The notes under the pieces: model-generated
Database searches by the model: none
Seen by the model: only the letters and a program-made list of their open reading frames with translations
Told to the model about the DNA's origin: nothing
Program-made: the position numbers and the translations under genes
In this document: piece after piece, positions 7,821-15,465 of the stretch
How positions within the stretch are numbered: the first letter of the stretch is position 1
How the letters are laid out: each line of letters starts with the position of its first letter
NCBI RefSeq assembly: GCF_001687625.2
Contig: NZ_CP016538.2
Coordinates: 2,758,501 to 2,822,500 of the forward strand
Length of the DNA: 64,000 nucleotides
DNA from: Planococcus maritimus
Lineage (GTDB): Bacteria > Bacillota > Bacilli > Bacillales_A > Planococcaceae
Direction: 5' to 3'

Positions 7821-8792
7821 TCAAAAAATGCTTAAATCCCACTCTTTTGAAATTTGGCGAAGCATCATTGTGCCGGCAGCGCTATTGCCTTGCACGTCGA
7901 TTGCCGGCCCGTAAACGCCAATGCCCGCCCCTGCGCGGAATTCATAAGTTTGCGAGTGGAGCTTTGGCGGAACAGCGGCCATGATACCGCCTGAAACACC
8001 ACTTTTCGCTGGAATGCCGACATGCGCCGCAAAATTGCCGGATGAATTGTACATGCCGCAAGTGACCATCAATACTTTCGTTACTTGCGCGATTTCTTCC
8101 GAGAAATGTTTGACTTTAGTGATTGGGTTATAGCCATCGTAAGCGAGGATCAAGCCAAGCAGCGCCAGGTCCTTCACAGAAATCTTGATCGCGCATTGGC
8201 TAATGTAGATGTCGAGCGCTTCTTCCACTTCAAGCTCAAGGAAATTCGCTTCTTTTAAGTAATACGCGAGTGCCCGGTTACGGTGTGATGTCGCCCATTC
8301 GGAATCGTAAACTTCCTTGTCGATTTCAATGGGATGGCCGAGCAGTTCTTCTAAGAATCCTTTTAAAAACTCAAATTTCTTTTGCCCGTTCCGGCCAGGT
8401 AGCAGCGAGGAAATCGTAATGGCTCCTGCGTTGATAAATGGATTGAACGGCTTGTTCGGCCGGTGAATTTCAAAGGGTACGATCGAATTGAACGCTTCGC
8501 CCGTCGGCTCGACATCCACCCGCTCTAAGACGAAGTCCAATCCATAATGACAGCTGAGTGCAACGAATGTCAGCGCCTTGGATATACTTTGCAATGTGAA
8601 CTCTTTGTCTGTATCTCCTGCACAATAATAATGGCCATCTTCGTCGATCATGCAAATCCCAAGTTTACCTGGGTCCACTTTCCCTAAGGCCGGTATGTAC
8701 TGGGCTGTGGTGCCCAGAACGGCATGCCCTCTGTTTTCTTTCACCCAAGCTTCAAGCTGCTCGGTGATGCGCGGATTATTTTGCACCGTCAT
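7821..8792 (-). CDS. glsA: Glutaminase
   Basis: A 323-residue serine-dependent glutaminase that hydrolyses glutamine to glutamate and ammonia. The beta-lactamase-like fold signature is present: catalytic S-x-x-K in FTLQSISKALTF (near residue 69), NPFINAGAI (near 117), YxSQC-like pattern in DIYISQCAIK, and a C-terminal GAGIGVYGP turn. Length is typical. GGAGGAGGG directly precedes the ATG at 8792. Monocistronic, with its own terminator; no regulatory element is obvious in the 113-bp upstream gap. Confidence 0.93.
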   Translation of the reverse strand: MTVQNNPRITEQLEAWVKENRGHAVLGTTAQYIPALGKVDPGKLGICMIDEDGHYYCAGDTDKEFTLQSISKALTFVALSCHYGLDFVLERVDVEPTGEAFNSIVPFEIHRPNKPFNPFINAGAITISSLLPGRNGQKKFEFLKGFLEELLGHPIEIDKEVYDSEWATSHRNRALAYYLKEANFLELEVEEALDIYISQCAIKISVKDLALLGLILAYDGYNPITKVKHFSEEIAQVTKVLMVTCGMYNSSGNFAAHVGIPAKSGVSGGIMAAVPPKLHSQTYEFRAGAGIGVYGPAIDVQGNSAAGTMMLRQISKEWDLSIF

Positions 8793-8876
8793 CCCTCCTC
8801 CAGTTCGTTTTTATTAATCATGACCGAAGCAGGACATGATTGTCAAAGCATGCGGAAAAGAAATCGTGCCGAAAGA

Positions 8877-8903
8877 AAAGCTCCCCCATAACGGAGGAGC
8901 TTT
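8877..8903 (-). terminator. Rho-independent terminator of mhqD
   Basis: A stem AAAGCTCC/GGAGCTTT with T run on the minus strand, two bases after the stop codon at 8906. Confidence 0.8.
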
Positions 8904-8905
8904 GT

Positions 8906-9511
8906 TCACCCTTTTTCATACCAAGCTTTGGCGGCAACCAATTCATCCATCGTCAGCTGATGTCCATTGTGTTCCCAATGCAGTTCAACTGCGGCTCCCG
9001 CTTTGCTCAGTAGTTTTTCGAGATCTTCCGATTCCACCTTCGGACAAATCGGGTCGTTCGTTCCTGCGGCGATAAAGACACGGGTTTCTTCAAGATTCGG
9101 CAATACCTTATCGCGGTCCGGCACCATCGGATGATGCAAGATGGCCGCTTTCAATGAATCTTCATATGAAAACAATAGGTTCGCGGCAATGTTCGCCCCG
9201 TTCGAATAACCGAGCGCAATAACATTGGTCCGGTCGAAGCCGTATTCTTCAGCTGCCTGGCCAATAAATGCATGCAGCTCCTCGGTACGTTCGCGCAAAT
9301 CTTCCATATCAAATACGCCCTCAGACAAGCGCTTGAAAAAACGCGGCATGCCATTTTCTGATACATTCCCACGGACACTTAATACGCCAGCTTCCGGATC
9401 GATATGCCCCGCTGCTGGCAGCAAATCCGTTTCTGTGCCCCCAGTTCCGTGCAGTAAAAGAAACGTCGGCTTGGATGCGTCCGCTGGTGGATTGTAAATA
9501 TGTTTCATCAT
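8906..9511 (-). CDS. mhqD: MhqD-like alpha/beta hydrolase
   Basis: A 201-residue carboxylesterase/phospholipase-family hydrolase. The triad is visible: nucleophile in GYSNGAN (near 103), Asp in GTNDPICP (near 153), His in EHNGHQLT (near 183); LLLHGTGG (near 20) supplies the oxyanion hole. Bacillus MhqD belongs to the MhqR regulon induced by quinones, diamide and catechol. An imperfect TTATCT...AGATAA inverted repeat at the start of the transcript (9533-9552) looks like an MhqR box, which supports the name. GGGAGG precedes two possible adjacent ATG codons (9511 or 9508). Its real substrate is unknown. Confidence 0.8.
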   Translation of the reverse strand: MMKHIYNPPADASKPTFLLLHGTGGTETDLLPAAGHIDPEAGVLSVRGNVSENGMPRFFKRLSEGVFDMEDLRERTEELHAFIGQAAEEYGFDRTNVIALGYSNGANIAANLLFSYEDSLKAAILHHPMVPDRDKVLPNLEETRVFIAAGTNDPICPKVESEDLEKLLSKAGAAVELHWEHNGHQLTMDELVAAKAWYEKG

Positions 9512-9532
9512 GAAAACAACCTCCCTAGTTAA

Positions 9533-9585
9533 TTATCTTTAATTCGAGATAATAAAATCATACCATATCCCACATACGCTTCCAA
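9533..9585 (-). promoter_or_regulatory. mhqD promoter with MhqR-type operator
   Basis: Minus strand: -35 TTGGAA (9585-9580), 17 bp, -10 TATGAT (9562-9557). The inverted repeat TTATCTCGAA/TTAAAGATAA (9552-9533, 8 of 10 positions paired) covers the expected transcript start. It resembles the published MhqR operator pattern TATCTCGAATTCGAGATA, recalled from memory. Confidence 0.65.
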
Positions 9586-9588
9586 GTT

Positions 9589-9618
9589 AAAAAGCCTGAG
9601 GAGAACCTCAGGCTTTTT
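9589..9618. terminator. Terminator copy flanking repeat B, mhqD side
   Basis: Stem AAAGCCTGAGG/CCTCAGGCTTT. It ends no obvious gene here, since mhqD starts from a promoter only 3 bp away. It is a near copy of 9930-9958, which follows hslO. Confidence 0.85.
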
Positions 9619-9929
9619 GCAGACTGTCACGAAAGTTAAGAAGTCGTATTTTTCGAAGCTTATCGCTCGCTTTCCGTGGGCTCGCGCCCAAGCCTCCTCA
9701 GCCGCTTTGCGTCTTGCGGGGTCTCGGTCGTCTCGCTGATCCACAGGAAAGATAAGGTCGACCTACGGGAGACCTTATCTTTGCGAAAGTAATGCGCAGC
9801 ATTATTGAGCAGAAGGGGTTACGAGCGAACGCTTCTTCAAATACTTAGAATCGTCTTTGATTATTGAATGTTGAAAAAAGTGGTCTCTTTCGTATTTGAT
9901 AACAAACTTTAGACTTTTTCAACCCTCTC
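9619..9929 (-). mobile_element. Terminator-nested repeat element, copy B (long form)
   Basis: An inverted copy of the element at 515-749, 311 bp long. The hslO side carries the TTGAAAAAGTCTA end and the mhqD side the AACTTTCGTGACAGTC end. It differs by about 75 extra bases after the GC-rich block, including a perfect 12-bp hairpin AAAGATAAGGTC/GACCTTATCTTT (9748-9782). A 71-codon open frame in the GC-rich block is judged spurious. The element occupies almost all of the 450-bp space between hslO and mhqD. Confidence 0.65.
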
Positions 9930-9958
9930 AAAGAGCCCGAGGAGAACCTCAGGCTTTT
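9930..9958 (-). terminator. Terminator of hslO, copy flanking repeat B
   Basis: Stem GCCCGAGG-AGAA-CCTCAGGC with T run, six bases after the hslO stop on the minus strand. It differs from 9589-9618 at two bases and one T. Confidence 0.85.
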
Positions 9959-9964
9959 GTGAAC

Positions 9965-10834
9965 TTAGGAGAGCATTTCCTGTAATTGGCCTTTCGAGAA
10001 AACGTAAGTCTCATTGCAGAAATGGCATTGTGCTTCTGCTTGCCCTTCTGTTTCAATGATGTCTTCGATTTCTGCCGGCCCTAGCCCTTGAATCGCGTTA
10101 TGGATACGCTCGCGGGAACATTGGCATTGGAAATTCACCGGCATTTTATCAAGTGCTTTGACATTTTCTTTCCCCAATACTTCATCCAGAATATCCTCAG
10201 GCGTCAAACCGGCACGCACCATATTGGAAATGGTCGGAATTTCGGTGAGGCGCTGTTCGAGCTGGTTGATCACTTTTTCGTCTGTACCTGGCATCAATTG
10301 GATTAAAAACCCGCCCGAAGCCAAGATGGTATTGTCTGGATTGACGATGACGCCGACACCTACGGAAGACGGTGTCTGTTCGGATGTTACGATATAGTGC
10401 GTGAAATCATCGCCCAATTCGCCGGAGACGATAGGCACTTGGCCAACGTAAGGATGCTGCAACCCGATATCTTTAGAGACAGTCAGTGTCCCTTCTGTCC
10501 CGACTGCCCGGCGGACATCAAGTTTGCCTTGTTCGTTCAGATCGAAATGGGTTTGTGGATTGGACACATACCCGCGCACTTCGCCTTTTGCGTTAGCGTC
10601 GACCAAGATCGTGCCAAGCGGGCCGCCTCCGTTGATTTTAATGGTCAGTTTTTCTTCACCTTTCAGCATCGCGCCAAGCATGACGCTCGCTGTCATCGAA
10701 CGGCCGAGTGCCGCGGATGCGGTCGGCCAGGTGTAATGGCGTCGTTGCGCCTCATTTACTGTTTCGGTCGTGCGCGCAGCAAAGGCACGGATTTGGCCGT
10801 CATACGCCAAAGCTTTCACTAAATAATCGTTCAT
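9965..10834 (-). CDS. hslO: Redox-regulated chaperone Hsp33
   Basis: A 289-residue cytosolic holdase activated by oxidative unfolding. The zinc centre is visible at the C-terminus as CQCS (near 236) and CHFC (near 269), giving the C-x-C...C-x-x-C set. The N-terminal domain has the family's [16 protein letters not shown] segment near residue 40. Length is standard. GAGAGGAAG precedes the ATG at 10834. ynzC lies 39 bp upstream on the same strand and may be co-transcribed. Its terminator is duplicated around repeat B. Confidence 0.95.
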   Translation of the reverse strand: MNDYLVKALAYDGQIRAFAARTTETVNEAQRRHYTWPTASAALGRSMTASVMLGAMLKGEEKLTIKINGGGPLGTILVDANAKGEVRGYVSNPQTHFDLNEQGKLDVRRAVGTEGTLTVSKDIGLQHPYVGQVPIVSGELGDDFTHYIVTSEQTPSSVGVGVIVNPDNTILASGGFLIQLMPGTDEKVINQLEQRLTEIPTISNMVRAGLTPEDILDEVLGKENVKALDKMPVNFQCQCSRERIHNAIQGLGPAEIEDIIETEGQAEAQCHFCNETYVFSKGQLQEMLS

Positions 10835-10873
10835 TTATGTTCTTCCTCTCTCGAATCGTTTAAGTTTCTTCTC

Positions 10874-11083
10874 TTATTTCAAGTCTTTGATTTTGCTTGG
10901 CGTAACATCGGCACCAAGCGGATCAATGACCGTTACATTCGTTACTGTCGACTCGACTTGGCCACGGATTTCCTGGAGATACTCGCGGCGCAGTACTTGC
11001 TGCTCTCGGATTTCCTCATAGCTCAGTCCGTAATCGCGTTCTTTATGCGCCAGTTCATTAATGCGCGGCAAGATTTTGATCAT
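10874..11083 (-). CDS. ynzC: DUF896/YnzC family protein
   Basis: A 69-residue helical protein with the family core NELAHKERDYGLSYEEI and a tail ending KIKDLK. The YnzC fold is a short helical hairpin of unknown function; some Bacillus paralogs are SOS- or stress-linked. AAAGGAG stands ten bases before the ATG at 11083. The 145-bp upstream gap contains a degenerate TTATCTCGAA half site (11140-11149) that resembles the mhqD operator, but its partner half is poor. Confidence 0.85.
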   Translation of the reverse strand: MIKILPRINELAHKERDYGLSYEEIREQQVLRREYLQEIRGQVESTVTNVTVIDPLGADVTPSKIKDLK

Positions 11084-11189
11084 CTGAATCGCACTCCTTT
11101 CTGTGCGGACAGGGACATATCCACTTCCTTCATTTTATATTATCTCGAATTAAAAATAAATAAATGTGCCTGCAACTTATCCATCATCA

Positions 11190-11230
11190 AAAAAGCCTGC
11201 TGCCCTGAAAATTCTGGGCGGCAGGCTGTT
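11190..11230 (-). terminator. Rho-independent terminator of the SRAP-patatin-GNAT operon
   Basis: An imperfect long stem AGCCTGC-TGCCC/GGGC-GGCAGGCT with a T run on the minus strand, directly at the acetyltransferase stop. Confidence 0.8.
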
Positions 11231-11678
11231 ATCTGACCAGACGGAATTGAGTGCACGTCACGCCTGGTGCAACCTCAAAGATTTCTTCTTCCCGAAAACC
11301 GAACGATTCATACAGTTTTCGGGCCGGCACATTCGCGCTTCCGGTGCTGACGATAAATTCCATTTCCTTATGTTGCTCGAGAAGATGGCCGACCAAACTT
11401 CGGGCAATGCCTTGCCGAAACTGAAGCGGGTCCACTACAAGCCTATAAATATCAATGACATTGCCTTCTTTTTTATAGGAAATAAACCCTTTCAAATATG
11501 TTTCCTGATACCCGAGAAAAGTCTCTTCGCTTTGCTGGATTTCTTCAATCGTTTCGGAGAGATGGGGAATGTCATGGAACCCCATCAGTTCTGCTTCTAT
11601 CCGGTAAGCTGGCCGCTGGATCGACTGGATGTCGCGTGCGTTTTTTTCGTTTGTCTGATCTATTTGAGCAATCATCAC
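11229..11678 (-). CDS. GNAT family N-acetyltransferase
   Basis: A 149-residue GNAT protein. The acetyl-CoA loop appears as QFRQGIARSL (near 85, the R/Q-x-x-G-x-G/A pattern), followed by NVPARKLYESFGF (near 113), a common GNAT C-terminal segment. Its ATG overlaps the stop of the patatin gene by four bases (ATGA), so the two are translationally coupled. The substrate cannot be predicted. Confidence 0.85.
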   Translation of the reverse strand: MMIAQIDQTNEKNARDIQSIQRPAYRIEAELMGFHDIPHLSETIEEIQQSEETFLGYQETYLKGFISYKKEGNVIDIYRLVVDPLQFRQGIARSLVGHLLEQHKEMEFIVSTGSANVPARKLYESFGFREEEIFEVAPGVTCTQFRLVR

Positions 11679-12556
11679 AAACTCCTTTCTGCATTGACTA
11701 TCTGTTGTGCTTGAATGAACTTTCGAATCCGCGGCACCATCAACTCTGCATCCCGGTAACCCTGGACATATAAAGCTGCAAGCCGCTCCTGATCTCGCTC
11801 GATGCCACGCAGCTTATGCAAATTGCGCGGCCGGATAATCATCGCCTGTTCCTGCGCTTCAAGCGCCTCTATGTGCGCCAATGATTCATTGTAAACACGC
11901 TGCCGTTCTTCCAAAGCCCGTGCAAGCCCTGGATACTGGCGGGCGAAAGCAGGGGCCAGGCGCATAAGGGGTGTCTGGCGCTTCCTATAATGCCGCTCCC
12001 TTGTCATTATAACAATCGGCTTGGTCACGCCATCTGACAAAGCTTGCTTGATCGGCAGCGGATCGGCGAGGCTTCCGTCCATCAAAAAGCGTCCACCGAA
12101 TTCCACGGGGCGTGCCATGAACGGCAACGAACTGGATGCCCGAACCACTGCAAGCAGTTCGTCAGGAGGCAAGGGCTTACGATAGTAGATGGCTTCCCCC
12201 GTCATGCAATCAGTGGTCCCGACGACAAATTCTTCCGCCGCTTTATCGAATCTTTCATAATCAAATGGCACGAGCCGATTCGGAATGTCATCGAAAATCA
12301 AATTCATGCCGAACAATTCTCGGTTTTTCAGCAAATTTTTCATGGAAATATAATCGGGGTGTGTGACGTAATCAATCATCACTGTGCGGTTCCTGCCGCT
12401 TTGCCGCGACAGGTAGGAGACGGCATTGCACGCGCCGGCTGAGACCCCAATAACATACTCCATAAATAAGTTCTCTTCCATAAGCTTCTGCAGTACACCC
12501 GCTGTGTAGACGCCTCGCATGCCGCCGCCTTCCAAAATCAACCCGCTTTTCATCAT
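11675..12556 (-). CDS. Patatin-like phospholipase
   Basis: A 293-residue lipid acyl hydrolase with the Ser-Asp dyad: oxyanion loop EGGGMRG (near 9), nucleophile elbow GVSAG (near 38) and DGSLADP (near 161). It resembles bacterial YjjU-type patatins. No signal peptide is present, so it acts inside the cell or at the inner membrane face. GGGGAGGG precedes two adjacent ATG codons (12556, 12553). It is the middle gene of an operon with an SRAP gene 27 bp upstream and an overlapping acetyltransferase downstream. Confidence 0.85.
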   Translation of the reverse strand: MMKSGLILEGGGMRGVYTAGVLQKLMEENLFMEYVIGVSAGACNAVSYLSRQSGRNRTVMIDYVTHPDYISMKNLLKNRELFGMNLIFDDIPNRLVPFDYERFDKAAEEFVVGTTDCMTGEAIYYRKPLPPDELLAVVRASSSLPFMARPVEFGGRFLMDGSLADPLPIKQALSDGVTKPIVIMTRERHYRKRQTPLMRLAPAFARQYPGLARALEERQRVYNESLAHIEALEAQEQAMIIRPRNLHKLRGIERDQERLAALYVQGYRDAELMVPRIRKFIQAQQIVNAERSL

Positions 12557-12583
12557 GACCCTCCCCTTCTCTTGAAAGTGCGA

Positions 12584-13261
12584 TCATCCGATTTTCCGAA
12601 TCAATTCCTGTCCATTATTTTTTGGCGAATTGACTGCGCCTGATACCTCGTACGCTTCCAACTCCTCCTCTTGGTAAGGTTTAATGAGTTCGTTCAATAG
12701 CTCAGGATCTTGAATGTTCGGATCGAGCCAAACCTTCTCGTCCCCCTTCGACAAAATCACCGGCATCCGGTCATGGATCCCCGCCATCAACGCATTCGGC
12801 TGCGTTGTTAAAATCGTACAACTATGAACCACTTCCCCGTCCGGTGCTTCCCACGACTCCCAAAGCCCCGCAAACGCAAACAATTCGTCACTCTCCAAAT
12901 GGATGAGCATCGGCGTTTTGCCGCCCTCCGCTTTTTTCCATTCGTAAAATGCCGTTGCTGGGATCAAACAGCGCTTTTTCTTAAAAGCCGTTCGGAAACT
13001 TGGCTTTTCTGCCGCTGTCTCTGCTCGGGCGTTGATCATCTTGTAGCCGATTTTCTGATCTTTTGCCCAAGATGGGATAAGTCCCCAACGGAATGTCCCC
13101 AGCCGATTCTGCTTGCCGTCATTGATGACTGCAGCAATCTGCTGGGAAGGGGCCACATTGTAATTTTTTTCGTAAAGATCTTGCGCGAGGGCAGCTTCTT
13201 CTATATCAAAACGCTCAAGCAGCGCCTCGTAATCTGCATATAATGCAAACCTTCCGCACAC
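12584..13261 (-). CDS. SRAP family DNA-protein crosslink protein (YedK/HMCES type)
   Basis: A 225-residue protein that shields abasic sites in single-stranded DNA by a covalent link. The invariant Cys2 is present (MCGRFA), with Asn in NYNVAPSQ (near 34), Glu in PATAFYEWKK (near 103) and His in MAGIHDRMPVIL (near 160), the full set of active-site residues. The start codon is GTG at 13261, fixed because Cys must be residue 2 and GGGGGG lies upstream. Members are often SOS genes, but I see no LexA box here. It probably leads the operon with patatin and acetyltransferase genes. Confidence 0.92.
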   Translation of the reverse strand: MCGRFALYADYEALLERFDIEEAALAQDLYEKNYNVAPSQQIAAVINDGKQNRLGTFRWGLIPSWAKDQKIGYKMINARAETAAEKPSFRTAFKKKRCLIPATAFYEWKKAEGGKTPMLIHLESDELFAFAGLWESWEAPDGEVVHSCTILTTQPNALMAGIHDRMPVILSKGDEKVWLDPNIQDPELLNELIKPYQEEELEAYEVSGAVNSPKNNGQELIRKIG

Positions 13262-13426
13262 AGAAATTCCCCCCTTGCGTATAAGTGAATTGGTTTATTT
13301 TAAATATAACAGATTTTTCAAAATACTTCAGCAATCCATTGCTCTCCTCTTTAGTCGTGCCTCTTCAGCGTTCAAGCGAAAAGAATGTTATAATAGAAAG
13401 ACTATAAGGAAATGAGGAGGAATTGC

Positions 13427-13858
13427 ATGGCTACTGCGCGCGAAATGAATTTGGTCAATAAGGATCTTTTGGTTGAGGAATTGGGCCTCAAGCAATTCGG
13501 CAACTCGAATGTTTTTTACAATGAGGACTTTTTTGTCCTTTCTCCGTCTGTTCAACGCTATGAAAAAGGCTTTGACGTAAGTGAATACAATCTCTCAAAA
13601 TATGACCCAGAAAAGCATCAAGGGTTTGTTATCGTCCGCTATATGGATACGTTCTTAATGGCTAAACTTGAAAGTTTCACTGACAAGATGATGCCGCCTG
13701 AACTGCAATTGAAGAAAAAGAACGTGAAGCCGCATTGGAAGTTTACGGTTGTCGAAAACCCGGCCTATCATCTCGTGAATACCCAAAATAAGGAATTGCG
13801 CTATCGCCTGCAAGAACCTTCCCGTAAACAAATCCTCGCGTATTTCAATAAGCTATAA
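13427..13858 (+). CDS. Hypothetical protein, 143 aa
   Basis: I do not recognise this protein. It is soluble, mixed alpha/beta, rich in aromatic and Lys residues, without Cys, signal peptide or membrane segment. The start at 13427 has GAGGAGG six bases upstream; another in-frame ATG at 13412 precedes that site. A perfect TATAAT at 13389-13394 is a plausible -10 box, though no good -35 is seen. A strong terminator follows within six bases. It is monocistronic and divergent from the SRAP operon. Confidence 0.7.
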   Translation: MATAREMNLVNKDLLVEELGLKQFGNSNVFYNEDFFVLSPSVQRYEKGFDVSEYNLSKYDPEKHQGFVIVRYMDTFLMAKLESFTDKMMPPELQLKKKNVKPHWKFTVVENPAYHLVNTQNKELRYRLQEPSRKQILAYFNKL

Positions 13859-13863
13859 GGTTT

Positions 13864-13893
13864 AGCCCGCATTTTTCTTGCGGGCTTTTTTTT
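13864..13893 (+). terminator. Rho-independent terminator
   Basis: Stem AGCCCGC/GCGGGCT with a nine-base loop and nine T residues, just after the 143-aa gene. Confidence 0.9.
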
Positions 13894-13978
13894 TCGCCTT
13901 TTTCCACTGGGTATATTTGGTTCATGAGTGGTAGAATAAACCACATTAGCCTTTATGAAACGGAAGTGATTGGCGCCT

Positions 13979-15175
13979 ATGGAAAAACGCAAATACACGG
14001 TACGCGACCGCAATTTCTGGAAAATCATCGCCAGCTTGTTGCTGGCTTCATTGTTTATTTTCGCCAATATATATGCCGTTCAGCCTTTGCTGCCGGTATT
14101 TGTCGCCGATTTCGGGATATCGGTTTCCACTTCCAGCCTGTCTTTGTCGCTGACTATCGTCGGGTTGATTGTTGGCCTGATCGTTCTCGGGTTTTTTTCA
14201 GACCGCAACGGCCGGCGTTCCTATATCATCTGGTCGCTGGCCGGTTCTGCCATCCCATTTTTCATCTTGCCGTTTGTCGAATCCTTTAGCATTTTTCTCC
14301 TGCTGCGCTTGATTCAGGGCTTCGCACTGGCAGGAGTTCCTGCCGCTGCACTCGCTTATATCAGTGAAGAGATCGACCGTAAGAATATTGCTTATGCTAC
14401 TGCTTTATACATATCGAGCAATGCTCTTGGCGGCATGCTCGGACGCGTCCTGACCGGATTTTTGACCGATGCGCTTTCCTGGCAGCTGACATTTTTGGGA
14501 TTTGGCGCAACTGGCTTTGCTTTATTTATTGCTGTGTTTTTGCTACTGCCGCCCTCTCATCATTTTGAACCGAGCGAACTGAGCTTTTCAAAAGACATCG
14601 AAGGCTTTCTGTTCCATTTAAAAAACCCGTCATTGCTCGTGGTATTCGGGCTTGGGGCCATTCTCCAAATCGCCTTTACCGGAGTCTGGACGTATTTACC
14701 GTTCCATCTTGAAAAACCGCCCTTCTCCATGTCGCTGCAGGCGATTTCTTATCTATTCTTCGCTTATGGCATCGGGGTCATCGGTTCGCCGCTTGCTGGC
14801 CGCGTCGCCGAAGTGTTCGGCTTACGGCGTGTCCGCATCATCGGCGTGTTCATTTTTTCGGCTGGTATCTTAATGACACTCTCCCCAGTGCTATGGATGG
14901 TAGCCGTGGGTTTATGTGTGGCATGTCTCGGTTTTTTCACCGCCCACTCGCTGACTGCCGCTTCTGTCGGCCAGCAAGCTACGCACCATAAAGGCAGCGC
15001 CTCCAGCCTTTATCTTGTGTCTTACTATATTGGCGTCGCTGCCGGAAGTTCGTTGCTCAGCCCGATTTGGACTCGTTTCGGATGGAATACATTGATCTTG
15101 CTATGCGCCATCATGCCGGCCTGCTATGTATTGCTCGTCTCTTGGTACAGAAAAAGAGCCGCCTCAGTTATGTGA
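13979..15175 (+). CDS. MFS transporter (YybF/YgaY-like)
   Basis: A 398-residue twelve-segment major facilitator. Motif A variant GFFSDRNGRRS lies near residue 75 after the second segment. Similar proteins are Bacillus YybF-type exporters of unknown substrate. The start is uncertain: ATG at 13979 is used, but a TTG three codons earlier (13970) is possible, and GGAAG at 13962 sits awkwardly for both. The last codons overlap the terminator hairpin at 15150-15188, and the gene converges on the DASS carrier. Confidence 0.85.
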   Translation: MEKRKYTVRDRNFWKIIASLLLASLFIFANIYAVQPLLPVFVADFGISVSTSSLSLSLTIVGLIVGLIVLGFFSDRNGRRSYIIWSLAGSAIPFFILPFVESFSIFLLLRLIQGFALAGVPAAALAYISEEIDRKNIAYATALYISSNALGGMLGRVLTGFLTDALSWQLTFLGFGATGFALFIAVFLLLPPSHHFEPSELSFSKDIEGFLFHLKNPSLLVVFGLGAILQIAFTGVWTYLPFHLEKPPFSMSLQAISYLFFAYGIGVIGSPLAGRVAEVFGLRRVRIIGVFIFSAGILMTLSPVLWMVAVGLCVACLGFFTAHSLTAASVGQQATHHKGSASSLYLVSYYIGVAAGSSLLSPIWTRFGWNTLILLCAIMPACYVLLVSWYRKRAASVM

Positions 15176-15188
15176 GGCGGCTCTTTGC
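15150..15188. terminator. Terminator copy, left of repeat C
   Basis: Stem AGAGCCGCCTCA/TGAGGCGGCTCT overlapping the end of the MFS gene. Near copy of 15426-15463, with three substitutions and one A. Confidence 0.9.
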
Positions 15189-15425
15189 AGAGAGTTGAAG
15201 AAGTCTATGGTTCGCTCTCAACTATCAAAAAAAGTGTCTTTTTCTGTTTTCAACAGTCAATAACCTCTCTAAGTATTTGTAGAAGCGTTCGCTCGACTCC
15301 GGTGGATCAGCGAGACGACCGAGACCCCGCAAGACGCGAAGCGGCTGAGGAGGCTTGGGCGCGAGCCCACGGAAAGCGAGCGGTAAGCTTCGGAAAATAC
15401 GGCTTCTTAACTTTCTCGACAACCC
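15189..15425 (+). mobile_element. Terminator-nested repeat element, copy C
   Basis: A 237-bp copy, directly oriented like copy A, with the same ends (TTGAAGAAGTCTATGG and CTTTCTCGACAACCC) and the same internal order. The A-tract/T-tract hairpin is kept while its loop differs, which points to conserved structure. An open frame of 114 codons runs through it but has no ribosome binding site or independent support. Confidence 0.7.
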
Positions 15426-15463
15426 GAAAAGAGCCGCCCCAGTTGTCTGAGGCGGCTCTTTGC
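15426..15463. terminator. Terminator copy, right of repeat C; ends the DASS gene
   Basis: Stem GAGCCGCCCCA/TGAGGCGGCTC two bases after the DASS stop codon, read on the minus strand. Confidence 0.9.
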
Positions 15464-15465
15464 TT

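Noticed and set aside
9529-9744. Open frame (DQRDDRDPARR... type) in repeat B
   Set aside because: The same peptide is open in copies A and C because the GC-rich block lacks stops in that frame. It has no ribosome binding site, is disrupted in copy D and absent in E, and lies in a structured repeat.
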